From: Nitrospirota bacterium
GTDB taxonomy: Bacteria; Nitrospirota; Thermodesulfovibrionia; Thermodesulfovibrionales; UBA6898
DNA: 43,170 nucleotides
Direction: 5' to 3'
Assembly (NCBI GenBank): GCA_021811105.1
Contig: JAJZPM010000029.1
Span: forward strand, 1-43,170
The notes beneath the pieces were generated by a model, which did no database searches, had not been told where the DNA came from, and saw nothing but the letters and a program-made list of their open reading frames with translations. The translations under genes and the position numbers were made by a program. This document shows, piece after piece, positions 24,527 through 33,723 of this stretch; the first letter of the stretch is position 1, and each line of letters begins with the position of its first letter.

Positions 24527-25615
24527 TCATGAAAGAAAAAATCTCTTGCCGCCGGACTGCCGGACAACGTCCTTGAGTTCCAGTGCGAGCAGGAGGTCAA
24601 GAATTTTGTGGACCGGCAGCCCGCTCTCCCTCGACAGCAGGTCTATATGCTTCGGCTCCCTTGTCAGGAAGCGGCAGACCGCGCGCTCCTCCTCCGAAAG
24701 TTCCACCGTCACCTGTCCGCCCCTTCTCATTATAAAGCCCCTCAGCACAGGGGCGAGTTCCTCTACAATATCCGATGCGCCGAGCACCATCCTGGCACCC
24801 TGCTTTATCAGTGCATTCGTCCCCTCTGAATTTTGCGACGTGATATTGCCCGGGACCGCAAAGACTTCTTTGTTCTGCTCGAGCGCGTAATTTGCGGTGA
24901 TGAGCGACCCGCTGTCTGCTGTAGCCTCGACTACCAGCACGCCGAGTGAAAGCCCGCTGATCAGCCTGTTCCTTCGCGGGAAGTTTTCCTTCAGGGGCAT
25001 GGTGCCCGGCGGGAATTCGCTCAGCACACACCCGGAAGCCGCAATCTTCTCCATGAGCCCCCTGTTTTCCGGGGGATAGAAGACGTCGAGTCCCGAGCCG
25101 AGGACCGCAATCGTTCTGCCGCCGGCATGAAGCGCACTTTTATGCGAGAGCGTATCGATCCCCCTCGCCATGCCGCTGATGATCGTAAAGCCCGAAGAGG
25201 CAAGCTCCCAGGAAATCCGCTGTGTGACTGCTTCGCCGTAGCCCGTGTGTTTCCGGGAGCCGACGACGCCGATCCCGTACCTGTCCTCCGGAGTATAATC
25301 GCCCTTCGTATAGAGCACGATCGGCGCGCCATCCACCTCCTTCAGAACTTCAGGATAAGACGGGTCCTGATAGCGGACGACCTTGGTGCCGCTTTTTTCG
25401 GTCATCTTCACTATCTTTTCGACGCTGTCCCAGAGCGAGAAATTCCTTATGTTCCCGGCCTTCTCCCTGCTGAGGCCCTTCACCGCCTGAAGGTCTTTCA
25501 GCCCGGCCCTGAAGATATTTTCGGGGCTTCCCATCTCCGACAGCAGTTTCCTCGAAATGACCGGGCCTACTTCGGGGACAAGGGAAAGACCGACCCAGTA
25601 ACGTATGTCAGACAT
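24527..25615 (-). CDS. dprA: DNA-processing protein DprA (DprA/Smf)
   Basis: The start at 25613-25615 ([18 protein letters not shown]) gives 362 residues; it overlaps the end of argG by eight bases. An N-terminal helix-hairpin-helix/SAM-like region is followed by the Rossmann domain with [48 protein letters not shown] and [15 protein letters not shown]-like motifs. A winged-helix DprA C-terminal domain occupies about 295-362. It loads RecA on incoming single-stranded DNA during transformation; its presence alone does not show competence. Confidence 0.95.
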   Translation of the reverse strand: MSDIRYWVGLSLVPEVGPVISRKLLSEMGSPENIFRAGLKDLQAVKGLSREKAGNIRNFSLWDSVEKIVKMTEKSGTKVVRYQDPSYPEVLKEVDGAPIVLYTKGDYTPEDRYGIGVVGSRKHTGYGEAVTQRISWELASSGFTIISGMARGIDTLSHKSALHAGGRTIAVLGSGLDVFYPPENRGLMEKIAASGCVLSEFPPGTMPLKENFPRRNRLISGLSLGVLVVEATADSGSLITANYALEQNKEVFAVPGNITSQNSEGTNALIKQGARMVLGASDIVEELAPVLRGFIMRRGGQVTVELSEEERAVCRFLTREPKHIDLLSRESGLPVHKILDLLLALELKDVVRQSGGKRFFLS

Positions 25616-26810
25616 GCCTCTTCCTGAGTGACTTGTTCGCCTTAAGCCTGAGGGCATGCAGCTTGATAAACCCCTCTGCGTCTTTCTGATTATACACGTC
25701 CTCCTCCTCGAACGTGGCAAGCCTGGCATCGTAAAGAGAGTCCGGCGACCTCCTGCCGACGGTCAGGCAGTTGCCCTTGAAGAGCTTCAGGCGCGCGGTG
25801 CCGCTGACCGCCTTCTGCACCCCGTCGATCATCTTTTGAAGGGCGATGCGTTCCGGAGAAAACCAGAACCCGTTGTAGATCAGTTCCGCGTACTTCGGCA
25901 TCAGGGCCTCCAAAAGGTGCTTCACTTCCCTGTCGAGAGTGATCGACTCGACCGCCCTTCTGGCAATATGCAGAATGGTACCGCCGGGCGTTTCATACAC
26001 CCCCCTCGACTTTATGCCGACAAACCTGTTTTCGACGATGTCCACCCGCCCTATGCCGTGTCTGCCGCCGGCCTCGTTCAGTTTCCCGAGAAGTCTTGCG
26101 GGCGACATCCTCTTTCCGTTGACCGCGACAGGGTCCCCTTTTTCAAATGTCACCTCGATGTACACCGGCCTTGCAGGGGTCTTCTCCAGCGGGACGGTCA
26201 TGGTGTACATGTCCGGCGGGGCCTCTTTCCAGGGGTCCTCCAGTATCCCGCCTTCGTAACTGATGTGGAATATGTTCCTGTCCGTGCTGAAGGGTTTTGC
26301 CTTTGTTGCGGTCACCGGTATGCCGTGCGCAGCGGCATAATCGATAAGGGACTTCCTGGAGTCGAACGACCATTCGCGCCATGGAGCAATCACCTTTATT
26401 TCCGGTTTGAGCGCATAGCTCGTCAGTTCGAATCTGATCTGGTCGTTCCCCTTTCCGGTCGCTCCGTGGGCGACCGCCCCGGCGCCTTCCTTTGCCGCTA
26501 TCTCGACCTGCCTCTTTGCGATGAGAGGCCTGGCGATGGACGTGCCGAGGAGGTAAAAACCCTCATATACCGCGTTGCCCCGGAGCATAGGGAAGATATA
26601 GTCTTTGACGAACTCCTCCCTCAGGTCCTCGACGTATACCTTCGAGGCACCGGTCTTCAATGCCTTCTGCTTTACCTTCTTAAGATCCTCACCCTGCCCG
26701 AGATCGGCACAAAAGGCGATCACCTCAGCGCGATATTTCTCCTTGAGCCATTTTATCGCGACCGAGGTGTCGAGACCCCCGGAATATGCAAGCACTATTT
26801 TATTGACCAT
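25608..26810 (-). CDS. argG: Argininosuccinate synthase
   Basis: The ATG at 26808-26810 begins [22 protein letters not shown], giving 400 residues, the normal length. The AYSGGLDTS pyrophosphatase loop binds [13 protein letters not shown] and [22 protein letters not shown] are typical substrate-binding segments. It condenses citrulline and aspartate in arginine synthesis. It heads the argG-dprA-topA run. Confidence 0.96.
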   Translation of the reverse strand: MVNKIVLAYSGGLDTSVAIKWLKEKYRAEVIAFCADLGQGEDLKKVKQKALKTGASKVYVEDLREEFVKDYIFPMLRGNAVYEGFYLLGTSIARPLIAKRQVEIAAKEGAGAVAHGATGKGNDQIRFELTSYALKPEIKVIAPWREWSFDSRKSLIDYAAAHGIPVTATKAKPFSTDRNIFHISYEGGILEDPWKEAPPDMYTMTVPLEKTPARPVYIEVTFEKGDPVAVNGKRMSPARLLGKLNEAGGRHGIGRVDIVENRFVGIKSRGVYETPGGTILHIARRAVESITLDREVKHLLEALMPKYAELIYNGFWFSPERIALQKMIDGVQKAVSGTARLKLFKGNCLTVGRRSPDSLYDARLATFEEEDVYNQKDAEGFIKLHALRLKANKSLRKRHV

Positions 26811-27100
26811 TCGTCGTAAGCCTCCGAAGGAAAAGTATTCGATACGGAATCCGCCACAGAGCGGTGGCCTGGCCGGGCCGCAATTTCTAACCATAGCATA
26901 AAACCAAAAAAATGTAAAATCATGGATCGGCCGGCTAATTCAACGGCCAACTTAGCGCGAGGCAGGCCTTTGAGAGGCATAGTCAGCGCCTTTTTCCGCC
27001 CCCGGGGACGACACGGCGACGGGCTCCGGCGTCAAAAATGTTATCCACTTTATAAACAGTTAAATTGCAATTCAATCTCAGTTTCAGTTAGAATGGTGTG

Positions 27101-27532
27101 ATGGAAACTAAGATCTTCCGGAATTTTCTTGGAGAAAAGGGGCTCAAACCCACCAAAGAGCGGATAGCGGTCCTTAGCGAGGTTTTTTCATTTCACGGTC
27201 ATTTCGATCCCGAATATCTCTATTTACGGATAAAAGATGCGGGCTCGAAAGCCTCTCGCGCTTCCGTCTACAGGACGCTTAGCCTTCTCGTGGAGTGCGG
27301 ACTGGTCAAAAAAGTCACCAGGACGGAGAAGGGCAATATCTATGAACATACCTACGGCCACTCCCACCACGACCACATGATATGCGACGCCTGCGGGGAG
27401 ATCATAGAATTCTACTCCGAAAAACTTGAAAACCTCCAGGACGAGATCTGCGCGGAGAACAGCTTTGCCGGATCCACTCATACACTTGAGATAAGGGGCC
27501 ACTGCAAAAAATGCAGGACAAAACAGTCTTAA
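27101..27532 (+). CDS. fur: Fur-family metal-dependent repressor
   Basis: The 143-residue protein (ATG at 27101; GTG three bases earlier is possible) has the winged helix with RIAVLSEVFSFHGHFDPEYLY and SRASVYRTLSLLVECGLV. The metal site HSHHDHMICDACGEIIEF and a second CxxC pair (HCKKCRT) match zinc-binding Fur proteins. It overlaps feoB by 22 bases, so iron-dependent control of ferrous-iron uptake, including its own gene, is likely. The upstream AT-rich stretch TTGCAATTCAATCTCAGTTTC may be an operator. The preceding 287 bases (26811-27097) hold no other gene. Confidence 0.9.
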   Translation: METKIFRNFLGEKGLKPTKERIAVLSEVFSFHGHFDPEYLYLRIKDAGSKASRASVYRTLSLLVECGLVKKVTRTEKGNIYEHTYGHSHHDHMICDACGEIIEFYSEKLENLQDEICAENSFAGSTHTLEIRGHCKKCRTKQS

Positions 27533-29481
27533 AAGAAGAAAAAAGAAAACAGAAATATGGGAGGATAGTACTTGTCGGCAACCCCAATGTAGGCAAGAGC
27601 GTCATCTTCGGCCTGCTGACCGGCAAGTACGTAACGGTATCAAATTACCCCGGCACGACTGTCGAAGTTTCCCACGGCAACCTCATTCTCGACGGCAAGA
27701 AGTTCCTTCTCGTCGACTCCCCCGGGGTAAACAGTTTCATCCCCATGAGCGAAGACGAGCGCGTCACCCGGGACATTCTGCTGGCTGAAAGACCCGAGAA
27801 CGTGGTGCTCGTCGCCGACTCGAAAAACCTGAAGCGTGCCCTCATGCTGCTGCTGCAGCTGGCGGAGATGGGCCTTCCCTGCCTCCTCACGCTCAACATG
27901 GAGGACGAAGCGGCCGCCCGCGGCATTGACATAGACTACGGTAAGCTCGCAGAAATCCTCGGCATCAGGGTGGTCGGCACGGTCGCGCCCCAGAGAAAAG
28001 GGATTTCCGACCTCAAAGAGGCCCTCCTGTCGCCGAGAAAACCGAAGGTCGAAACGGATTACGGCGAGCTTTTAGAGGCATACGCGTCCCGCATCTCCGG
28101 CTTGCTGCCCGATGCGAACATCTCGAAACGCGCCCTGGCGTTGATGCTCCTTTCCGGCGATGACAGCATGACCGGCTGGGTCGTCGCCAACCTCGATGCC
28201 GGGAAGATCAAGGAGATCGAAGATCTCAGGGACGAGGCACAGGCAAAGCAGAAAGAACCGCTCGCGAATATCATCGCGAGGAAGCGGATAGAGATGTCGG
28301 AGGCGATTGTCGGGACCGTTGTGAAACAGACTGATAAAGAGGCCGGGCAGATCGCACAGTGGCTGGGGAAGTGGACGATGCACCCTTTCTGGGGCATTTT
28401 TGGGCTCGTCTTTGTACTCTTTTGTTTTTACGAGTTCGTCGGAAAGTTCGGCGCCGGAACGCTGGTAAACTTTTTCGAACAGGTGATATTCGGAAGATAC
28501 CTCAGCCCGGGAATAGAGAAAGTCGTCAGATACCTCATCCCCTTTCCGTTTTTGCAGGACTTCTTTGTCGGACAGTACGGGATGTTCACGATGGCGGTCA
28601 CATACGCCGTAGCAATCATCCTCCCGATCACCGCCACATTCTTCATCGCCTTCGGCTTCCTGGAAGACAGCGGGTACCTCCCTAGGATCGCGGTCCTTAC
28701 CAACAGCGCCTTTTCGAAGGTGGGACTAAACGGCAAGGCGGTCCTCCCGATGGTACTCGGGCTCGGGTGCGGAACGATGGCCGCAATGACGACAAGGATA
28801 CTTGAGACAAAGCGGGAACGGATAATCGCGACGTTTCTGATAGCCCTTGCCATCCCCTGCTCGGCGCAGCTCGGCGTCATCCTGGGGATGCTCGGACCCT
28901 ATCCGATCAAGGTCACGCTCTGGTGGGTCGGTACCCTCTTTCTGGTCCTGGTCCTTACCGGGTATATCGCCGCCAGAGTCGTGCCCGGTGAAAAGGCCGA
29001 CTTTTTTCTCGAACTGCCGCCGATCAGGCTGCCCAGGCTCGGGAACATACTCATGAAGACCCTCGGCAGGATCGAATGGTACCTTAAGGAAGCGGTGCCG
29101 CTCTTCATTCTCGGCACCTTCGTCCTTTTTCTGCTCGATAAACTGAAGGTCCTGGGATGGGTCGAGCGGGCAGCGTCGCCGGTCGTTGTCGGTCTTCTCG
29201 GCCTGCCTGAGAAGACCGCAAGCGTCTTCATACTCGGGTTCCTCAGGAGGGACTACGGGGCCGCGGGTCTCTTTGCACTCTCGAAACAGGGGCTCCTCAC
29301 GCCCGACCAGATTATCGTGAGCATCATTACGCTGACGCTCTTCGTCCCCTGTCTGGCGAGCTTCTTCATGATCGTCAAGGAGCGGGGGACGAAAACAGCC
29401 CTGCTCATGTTCTTCCTTATCACGATCTTCGCGCTCCTGGTCGGCGGGGTGGTCAATCTCCTCCTGCATATACTGGGCTGA
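27511..29481 (+). CDS. feoB: Ferrous iron transporter FeoB
   Basis: The 656-residue protein has an N-terminal G domain (GNPNVGKS at about 23-30, switch NYPGTTVEVS, VDSPG, and LNMED for guanine), a helical spacer, and a C-terminal membrane domain with about eight to ten segments and the two Gate motifs (LPRIAVLTNSAFSKVGLNGKAVLP...; LRRDYGAAGLF). It imports Fe(II). No feoA lies beside it. The start codon has little ribosome-site signal and probably relies on coupling with fur. Confidence 0.95.
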   Translation: MQDKTVLKEEKRKQKYGRIVLVGNPNVGKSVIFGLLTGKYVTVSNYPGTTVEVSHGNLILDGKKFLLVDSPGVNSFIPMSEDERVTRDILLAERPENVVLVADSKNLKRALMLLLQLAEMGLPCLLTLNMEDEAAARGIDIDYGKLAEILGIRVVGTVAPQRKGISDLKEALLSPRKPKVETDYGELLEAYASRISGLLPDANISKRALALMLLSGDDSMTGWVVANLDAGKIKEIEDLRDEAQAKQKEPLANIIARKRIEMSEAIVGTVVKQTDKEAGQIAQWLGKWTMHPFWGIFGLVFVLFCFYEFVGKFGAGTLVNFFEQVIFGRYLSPGIEKVVRYLIPFPFLQDFFVGQYGMFTMAVTYAVAIILPITATFFIAFGFLEDSGYLPRIAVLTNSAFSKVGLNGKAVLPMVLGLGCGTMAAMTTRILETKRERIIATFLIALAIPCSAQLGVILGMLGPYPIKVTLWWVGTLFLVLVLTGYIAARVVPGEKADFFLELPPIRLPRLGNILMKTLGRIEWYLKEAVPLFILGTFVLFLLDKLKVLGWVERAASPVVVGLLGLPEKTASVFILGFLRRDYGAAGLFALSKQGLLTPDQIIVSIITLTLFVPCLASFFMIVKERGTKTALLMFFLITIFALLVGGVVNLLLHILG

Positions 29482-29532
29482 CCTTGTGTCTTTTGACAGT
29501 CTTTCGAGGGCAGGTTTATAATTAAAGTTGGC

Positions 29533-31833
29533 ATGAAAATGAAGTTTGTCCTCATATTCTTACTCGCCTCCCTTGTCGTCGGAAGCATCGCCGGGAGCTA
29601 TGTGGCTGTCGCAAAGGGGATACCGTCGATTAACGAGCTGAAACAGTATAAGCCGACCGTCGGTACAAGGATCTATTCCGACGACGACGTGCTGATCGGC
29701 GAGTTGAAGGTGGAGAAGGGGATATTCGTCCCTATCGACAGCATGCCTAAGAACATGATTAACGCGATCATCGCAGTCGAGGACTCGAGGTTCTGGAAGC
29801 ACAAGGGGATAGATTATATCGCAATCGCCAGGGCGGTCGTCACGGACGTGCTGCACGCAAGCCTCAAGGAAGGCGGCAGCACGCTCACCCAGCAGCTTGC
29901 AAAGGTGGTTTTTCTCAGCCCTGAAAAGACCCTCCGGAGAAAGTTGATGGAGGCGTCGCTCGCGGTGAAGATCGAAAAGAACCTGACCAAGAAAGAGATT
30001 CTCGAACTCTATCTTAATAAGGTCTATTTCGGCCACGGCGCATACGGCGTCGAGATGGCCTCTCGTGTGTACTTCGGCAAGTCGGTCAGACACCTGAGCC
30101 TCGGCGAGGCAGCCATGATCGCGGGGCTCGTAAAGGCGCCCACTCTCTATTCCCCCTTTAACAACCTTTCGAAGGCCAAAGAACGGCAGGCGACCGTCCT
30201 GGCCCGCATGGAGGAGGAAGGGTACATAAATAAGTCTGCAAGGGAGGCGGCCAATAAACAGCCGCTCTATCTGACGAGTCCGAAAAAAGGGATGGAGGCG
30301 GACAGTTACTTCGTCGAATACATAAGGAAATACCTCGAGGCAAAATACGGCGAGGATACCGTGTATAAAAGCGGTCTGAAGGTCTACACAACCCTCGACA
30401 GGGGGATGCAGGTCGCGGCCGTAAACGCGGTACAGTCCGGACTGAAAGAGGTGGACAAGCGCAGGGGATGGCGCGGCGCAATAGAGCACAGGAACGACGT
30501 TGATTTTGACAAAGAACTGAAGGCGAAAGAACTCTCTACCACGGTCGCGGTAAATCCGGGCGATATCTATTCAGGACTTGTCCTTCGCGTCTCAGACAAG
30601 GAGGCGCTGATAAAAACGAGAGGAGTTATCGGGAAACTTTCGCTCAAGGACGCTGCCTGGGCATCGAAGATCCTGAACAGGGACGGCAGAGTGAGGAATA
30701 TCACGAATTTCGGCCTAACGAAGATATTGAGACCCGGTGACGTGGTGAAGGTCAGCATCAAGAGCATACGTAACAGGGACGTCCGCTTGACGCTCGAACA
30801 GGACCCGCAGGTGGAAGGCGCCCTGGTCGCCGTAGAACCGTATTCCGGCTTCATCCGGGCAATGGTCGGGGGTTATGACTTTGCCAAGAGCGACTACAAC
30901 AGGGCGTTGTACGCAAAAAGGCAACCGGGGTCTGCGTTCAAACCCGTCATCTATGCATCGGCAATGGACAACGGCTTCACCCCCGCAAGCGTCATCAACG
31001 ACGAGCCGGTTACCTATGCCGGCGGGGCAAAAGGCGAGTGGAGCCCCGAGAACTACGACCATAAGTTTTACGGTCCCACCCGCCTCAGGGAGGCGCTGAC
31101 GTATTCCAGAAATGTCGTCACGGTCAAACTCGTCGAGGCGATGGGTATCGACAACCTCATCAACTTTGCAAGGACGGTCGGCGTCGACGAGGACGTGCCG
31201 AGGAACCTCAGCATAGCCCTGGGTTCGTTCAATATAACGCCGCTGGAACTCGCGCTGGTGTATGACCTCTTCGCGAGCAACGGCATGAAGGTCAAGCCGA
31301 TCTCGATAAAATATATCACCGACAGGAAGGGCAGGATACTCGAAAGCAATGAACCCCAGCCGGAACAGGCGGTGAGCCCCCAGACCGCTTTCCTTATCAC
31401 GTCTATGATGGAGGATGTCGTAAAATACGGAACAGGCTGGCGTGCAAAATCGCTCGGCCTGCCGGTAGCGGGGAAGACGGGAACAACCAATGACTATAAG
31501 GACGCCTGGTTTGTAGGGTACGCTTCCAACCTTGTAGCCTGTGCGTGGGTAGGGTTCGACAACTTCACGACGCTCGGGCCGCTGGAGACCGGTGCCAGGG
31601 CGGCTTCTCCGATCTGGGTGTCGTTCATGCGGAATTCGATTAAGGGAGGAGCGGAGGATTTCACGCCGCCGGAGGGCATCACCACCGCCTTCATTGATCC
31701 GAAGACAGGGCTTCTTTCGGGCGACACTTCAGGGATAAAAGAGTATTTCAAGGACGGGACCCAGCCAAAGCAACTCACTCCATACCGCTCCATGTGGGAG
31801 CTGAAGGACCCTTCAGGGGCCGACTTCGATTAG
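29533..31833 (+). CDS. Penicillin-binding protein 1A
   Basis: The 766-residue bifunctional peptidoglycan synthase has a membrane anchor (4-26), a GT51 glycosyltransferase domain with Glu83 in AVEDSRFWKHKG and EGGSTLTQQLAK, an OB-like insert around 320-420, and a transpeptidase domain with Ser467 and Lys470 in RQPGSAFKP, TYSRN and KTGTTND. It polymerises and cross-links the cell wall in the periplasm. It lies 51 bases after feoB, possibly by readthrough, and converges on the merR-like gene. Confidence 0.95.
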   Translation: MKMKFVLIFLLASLVVGSIAGSYVAVAKGIPSINELKQYKPTVGTRIYSDDDVLIGELKVEKGIFVPIDSMPKNMINAIIAVEDSRFWKHKGIDYIAIARAVVTDVLHASLKEGGSTLTQQLAKVVFLSPEKTLRRKLMEASLAVKIEKNLTKKEILELYLNKVYFGHGAYGVEMASRVYFGKSVRHLSLGEAAMIAGLVKAPTLYSPFNNLSKAKERQATVLARMEEEGYINKSAREAANKQPLYLTSPKKGMEADSYFVEYIRKYLEAKYGEDTVYKSGLKVYTTLDRGMQVAAVNAVQSGLKEVDKRRGWRGAIEHRNDVDFDKELKAKELSTTVAVNPGDIYSGLVLRVSDKEALIKTRGVIGKLSLKDAAWASKILNRDGRVRNITNFGLTKILRPGDVVKVSIKSIRNRDVRLTLEQDPQVEGALVAVEPYSGFIRAMVGGYDFAKSDYNRALYAKRQPGSAFKPVIYASAMDNGFTPASVINDEPVTYAGGAKGEWSPENYDHKFYGPTRLREALTYSRNVVTVKLVEAMGIDNLINFARTVGVDEDVPRNLSIALGSFNITPLELALVYDLFASNGMKVKPISIKYITDRKGRILESNEPQPEQAVSPQTAFLITSMMEDVVKYGTGWRAKSLGLPVAGKTGTTNDYKDAWFVGYASNLVACAWVGFDNFTTLGPLETGARAASPIWVSFMRNSIKGGAEDFTPPEGITTAFIDPKTGLLSGDTSGIKEYFKDGTQPKQLTPYRSMWELKDPSGADFD

Positions 31834-31850
31834 CCCGCGAGGGACCCCGA

Positions 31851-32270
31851 CTACTTCTTGGTCTTCTTGGAGATATAGACGATACAGTCTTCGCAGATCC
31901 GGCCGGACTGAGTATTGCAGATCATCCTGTTCAGTTCCCAGCAGGGCTTCGTCCTGTCGATATAGGCGGAACATTTGTCTTTTCTCTCTTCGGAACAGGC
32001 CGTGATCTCCCAGCAGGGAGCGTAGTCGAGGAGTTTCTTGATCCCCTCAATGCTGATCTTCTTGTTGTGGATCAACTCCCGCAGGCACCTGAGCCACTTT
32101 ATGTCGTTCTCCGAGTAGAACCTGTTTTTGTTTCTCCTCGCAGGCTTTATCAATCCGTGCTTTTCATAGAGTCTCAGGGTCTGGTCCGTGGTACCGATGA
32201 GTTCCGCGACGATCCCGATCGGATAAAGCGGCATCTCCTTTTTTTCTTCTTCACTCAGGTCTTTTCTCAT
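31851..32270 (-). CDS. MerR-family regulator with Cys-rich C-terminal domain
   Basis: The ATG at 32268-32270 lies behind AAGGGG, giving 139 residues; an upstream ATG (32285) would add five. The first part has the MerR helix-turn-helix and wing: YPIGIVAELIGTTDQTLRLYEKHGLIKPARRNKNRFYSENDIKW (in pieces). The last 55 residues carry seven cysteines (CWEITAC, DKCSAY, KPCWEL, MICN, ICEDC), far more than ordinary MerR dimer helices. A metal ion or iron-sulfur cluster ligand set is likely but unproven. It is divergent from atpB-atpE; the shared 150-base region has an inverted repeat overlapping the atpB promoter. Confidence 0.88.
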   Translation of the reverse strand: MRKDLSEEEKKEMPLYPIGIVAELIGTTDQTLRLYEKHGLIKPARRNKNRFYSENDIKWLRCLRELIHNKKISIEGIKKLLDYAPCWEITACSEERKDKCSAYIDRTKPCWELNRMICNTQSGRICEDCIVYISKKTKK

Positions 32271-32349
32271 TTTTCCCCTTGCCATGCTTTCTATGATTTC
32301 TGATCAGTTCGCATATTAATTTTAATTATTAATACATTTTCAAATTAAA

Positions 32350-32404
32350 AAATGCAAGTTTTTTATCTTTCTTATTGACATCTTGCATTTGGCTTATGTT
32401 ATAT
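32350..32404 (+). promoter_or_regulatory. atpB promoter with flanking inverted repeat
   Basis: TTGACA at 32375-32380 and TTATAT at 32399-32404 are 18 bases apart, a good sigma70 promoter. The nine-base arms AAATGCAAG (32350-32358) and CTTGCATTT (32382-32390) flank the -35 and enter the spacer. The second arm between -35 and -10 is where a bound regulator would act. Confidence 0.55.
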
Positions 32405-32434
32405 TACTCCGATTTTTCGTTAAGGAGGCCACTT

Positions 32435-33121
32435 ATGCACGAATCAAAACTTCTTATGGATATATTTTTCAATCCTGAGGTGATCCCGCATTATGTTACC
32501 TATGCCTTCCTCGCCTCGCTCCTGCTGATCGTCCTCGCACTCATTGTGAGAAGTTCGCTCAAACTAGTGCCGACGGGTACGCAGAACGTGGTGGAGACGA
32601 TTATCGAGGCGCTCCTGAACCTGGCCGAGGAGAACATCGGACATCACTGGGCAAGGCCGTTATTCCCGCTCCTGGCGACGCTTGCGCTTTTCATTGCCGT
32701 CTGCAATTTCATGGGCCTCATACCCGGCTTCGTCTCACCGACAGCCAATATCAACACCAACGCTGCGATGGCCATCCCGGTATTTCTGGCGACCCATGTA
32801 TACGGCATCAGGGTGCACGGGTTCGGCTACATCAAGCATTTCCTGGGACCGATCCGTTCGATCTTCGCTCTGCCCCTTATGATCCTCATGTTCGTCATAG
32901 AATTCATAGGCCATATCGCCAGACCTCTTACGCTTTCGGTCAGGCTTTTCGGGAATATGAGCGCCAAGCATTACATCATCGGGGTCCTCGGGATCCTCTC
33001 GCCGGCAATCGTGCCGGTGGCGATACTGGTGCTCGGCGTGCTCGTAAGTGTTATACAGGCGTTTGTCTTCACCTTGCTGACAGCGCTTTATCTTGCTGGT
33101 GCCGTTGAAGAGGCACATTAA
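32435..33121 (+). CDS. atpB: F0F1 ATP synthase subunit a
   Basis: The ATG at 32435 follows AAGGAGG and gives 228 residues with five or six membrane segments. The essential Arg is in PLTLSVRLFGNMSA, and LFPLLATLALFIAVCNFMGLIPG is typical. It forms the half-channels next to the c-ring. The gene forms a short unit with atpE and is not attached to the remaining F0F1 genes. Confidence 0.95.
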   Translation: MHESKLLMDIFFNPEVIPHYVTYAFLASLLLIVLALIVRSSLKLVPTGTQNVVETIIEALLNLAEENIGHHWARPLFPLLATLALFIAVCNFMGLIPGFVSPTANINTNAAMAIPVFLATHVYGIRVHGFGYIKHFLGPIRSIFALPLMILMFVIEFIGHIARPLTLSVRLFGNMSAKHYIIGVLGILSPAIVPVAILVLGVLVSVIQAFVFTLLTALYLAGAVEEAH

Positions 33122-33151
33122 TCCAAGTTCCTTGAGAAAGGAGGAAAAAGT

Positions 33152-33514
33152 ATGAAGAAAACCATTGCAATGATCCTTCTGGTCCTCTCGCTGGTAGTGC
33201 TGCTCGCACCCGTTGTATTCGCCGAAGAAGCGGCAACTGCTGCAGCAACCACTGCTCCGGCAGACGCTAAGCTCAAGTATTACGGGGTAGCGGCGCTTGC
33301 CTGCGGTCTGGCGATAGGGATTGCGGCCTTCGGAGCGAGTATCGGCCAGGGCATGGGCTTAAAGGGCGCCACTGAGGGTATCGCAAGAAACCCCGGCGCA
33401 TCCGGCAAGATCACGACGACCCTGATCATCGGTCTCGCCATGATCGAGTCTCTCGCGATTTACGCGCTCGTCGTAGCGCTGATACTGCTATTCGTGAATC
33501 CTTTCAAGGTTTAG
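33152..33514 (+). CDS. atpE: F0F1 ATP synthase subunit c with signal-like N-terminal extension
   Basis: The 120-residue protein exceeds the usual 75-80. An extra N-terminal hydrophobic segment with a possible cleavage site (PVVFAEEAA) and an Ala/Thr-rich stretch precede the two-helix hairpin. The loop RNPGASGK and the ion-binding helix [21 protein letters not shown] are present, with the carboxylate Glu followed by Ser, and Tyr five positions later; helix 1 has GQG. These resemble part of the sodium-coordinating set. It follows atpB by 30 bases and precedes a terminator. Confidence 0.93.
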   Translation: MKKTIAMILLVLSLVVLLAPVVFAEEAATAAATTAPADAKLKYYGVAALACGLAIGIAAFGASIGQGMGLKGATEGIARNPGASGKITTTLIIGLAMIESLAIYALVVALILLFVNPFKV

Positions 33515-33529
33515 CAGTCCTTTTCATAA

Positions 33530-33567
33530 CAACAAAAAAGGCCGTGGCAACACGGCCTTTTTTGTTG
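33530..33567 (+). terminator. Intrinsic terminator after atpE
   Basis: GGCCGTG and CACGGCC pair around GCAA, with A-run before and T-run after; it can act in either direction but fits the plus-strand atpBE unit. Confidence 0.9.
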
Positions 33568-33723
33568 CCCATTTGCCTCCCGCCCGCTTAGGTAATGCGC
33601 TATGCTTACCTCAACCCTTCAGCAAGCTTCCGTCCCTTGTGCGTGCCCCTATTCCCCTGTATACTTTTATCTATGAAAGACAGCCGGGAAGGACGAATTC
33701 TGAGAAGACGGTTGAGGGAATAG

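Noticed and set aside
25656-26819. A 387-codon plus-strand frame opposite argG
   Set aside because: Antisense shadow; argG is complete with its motifs and ribosome site.
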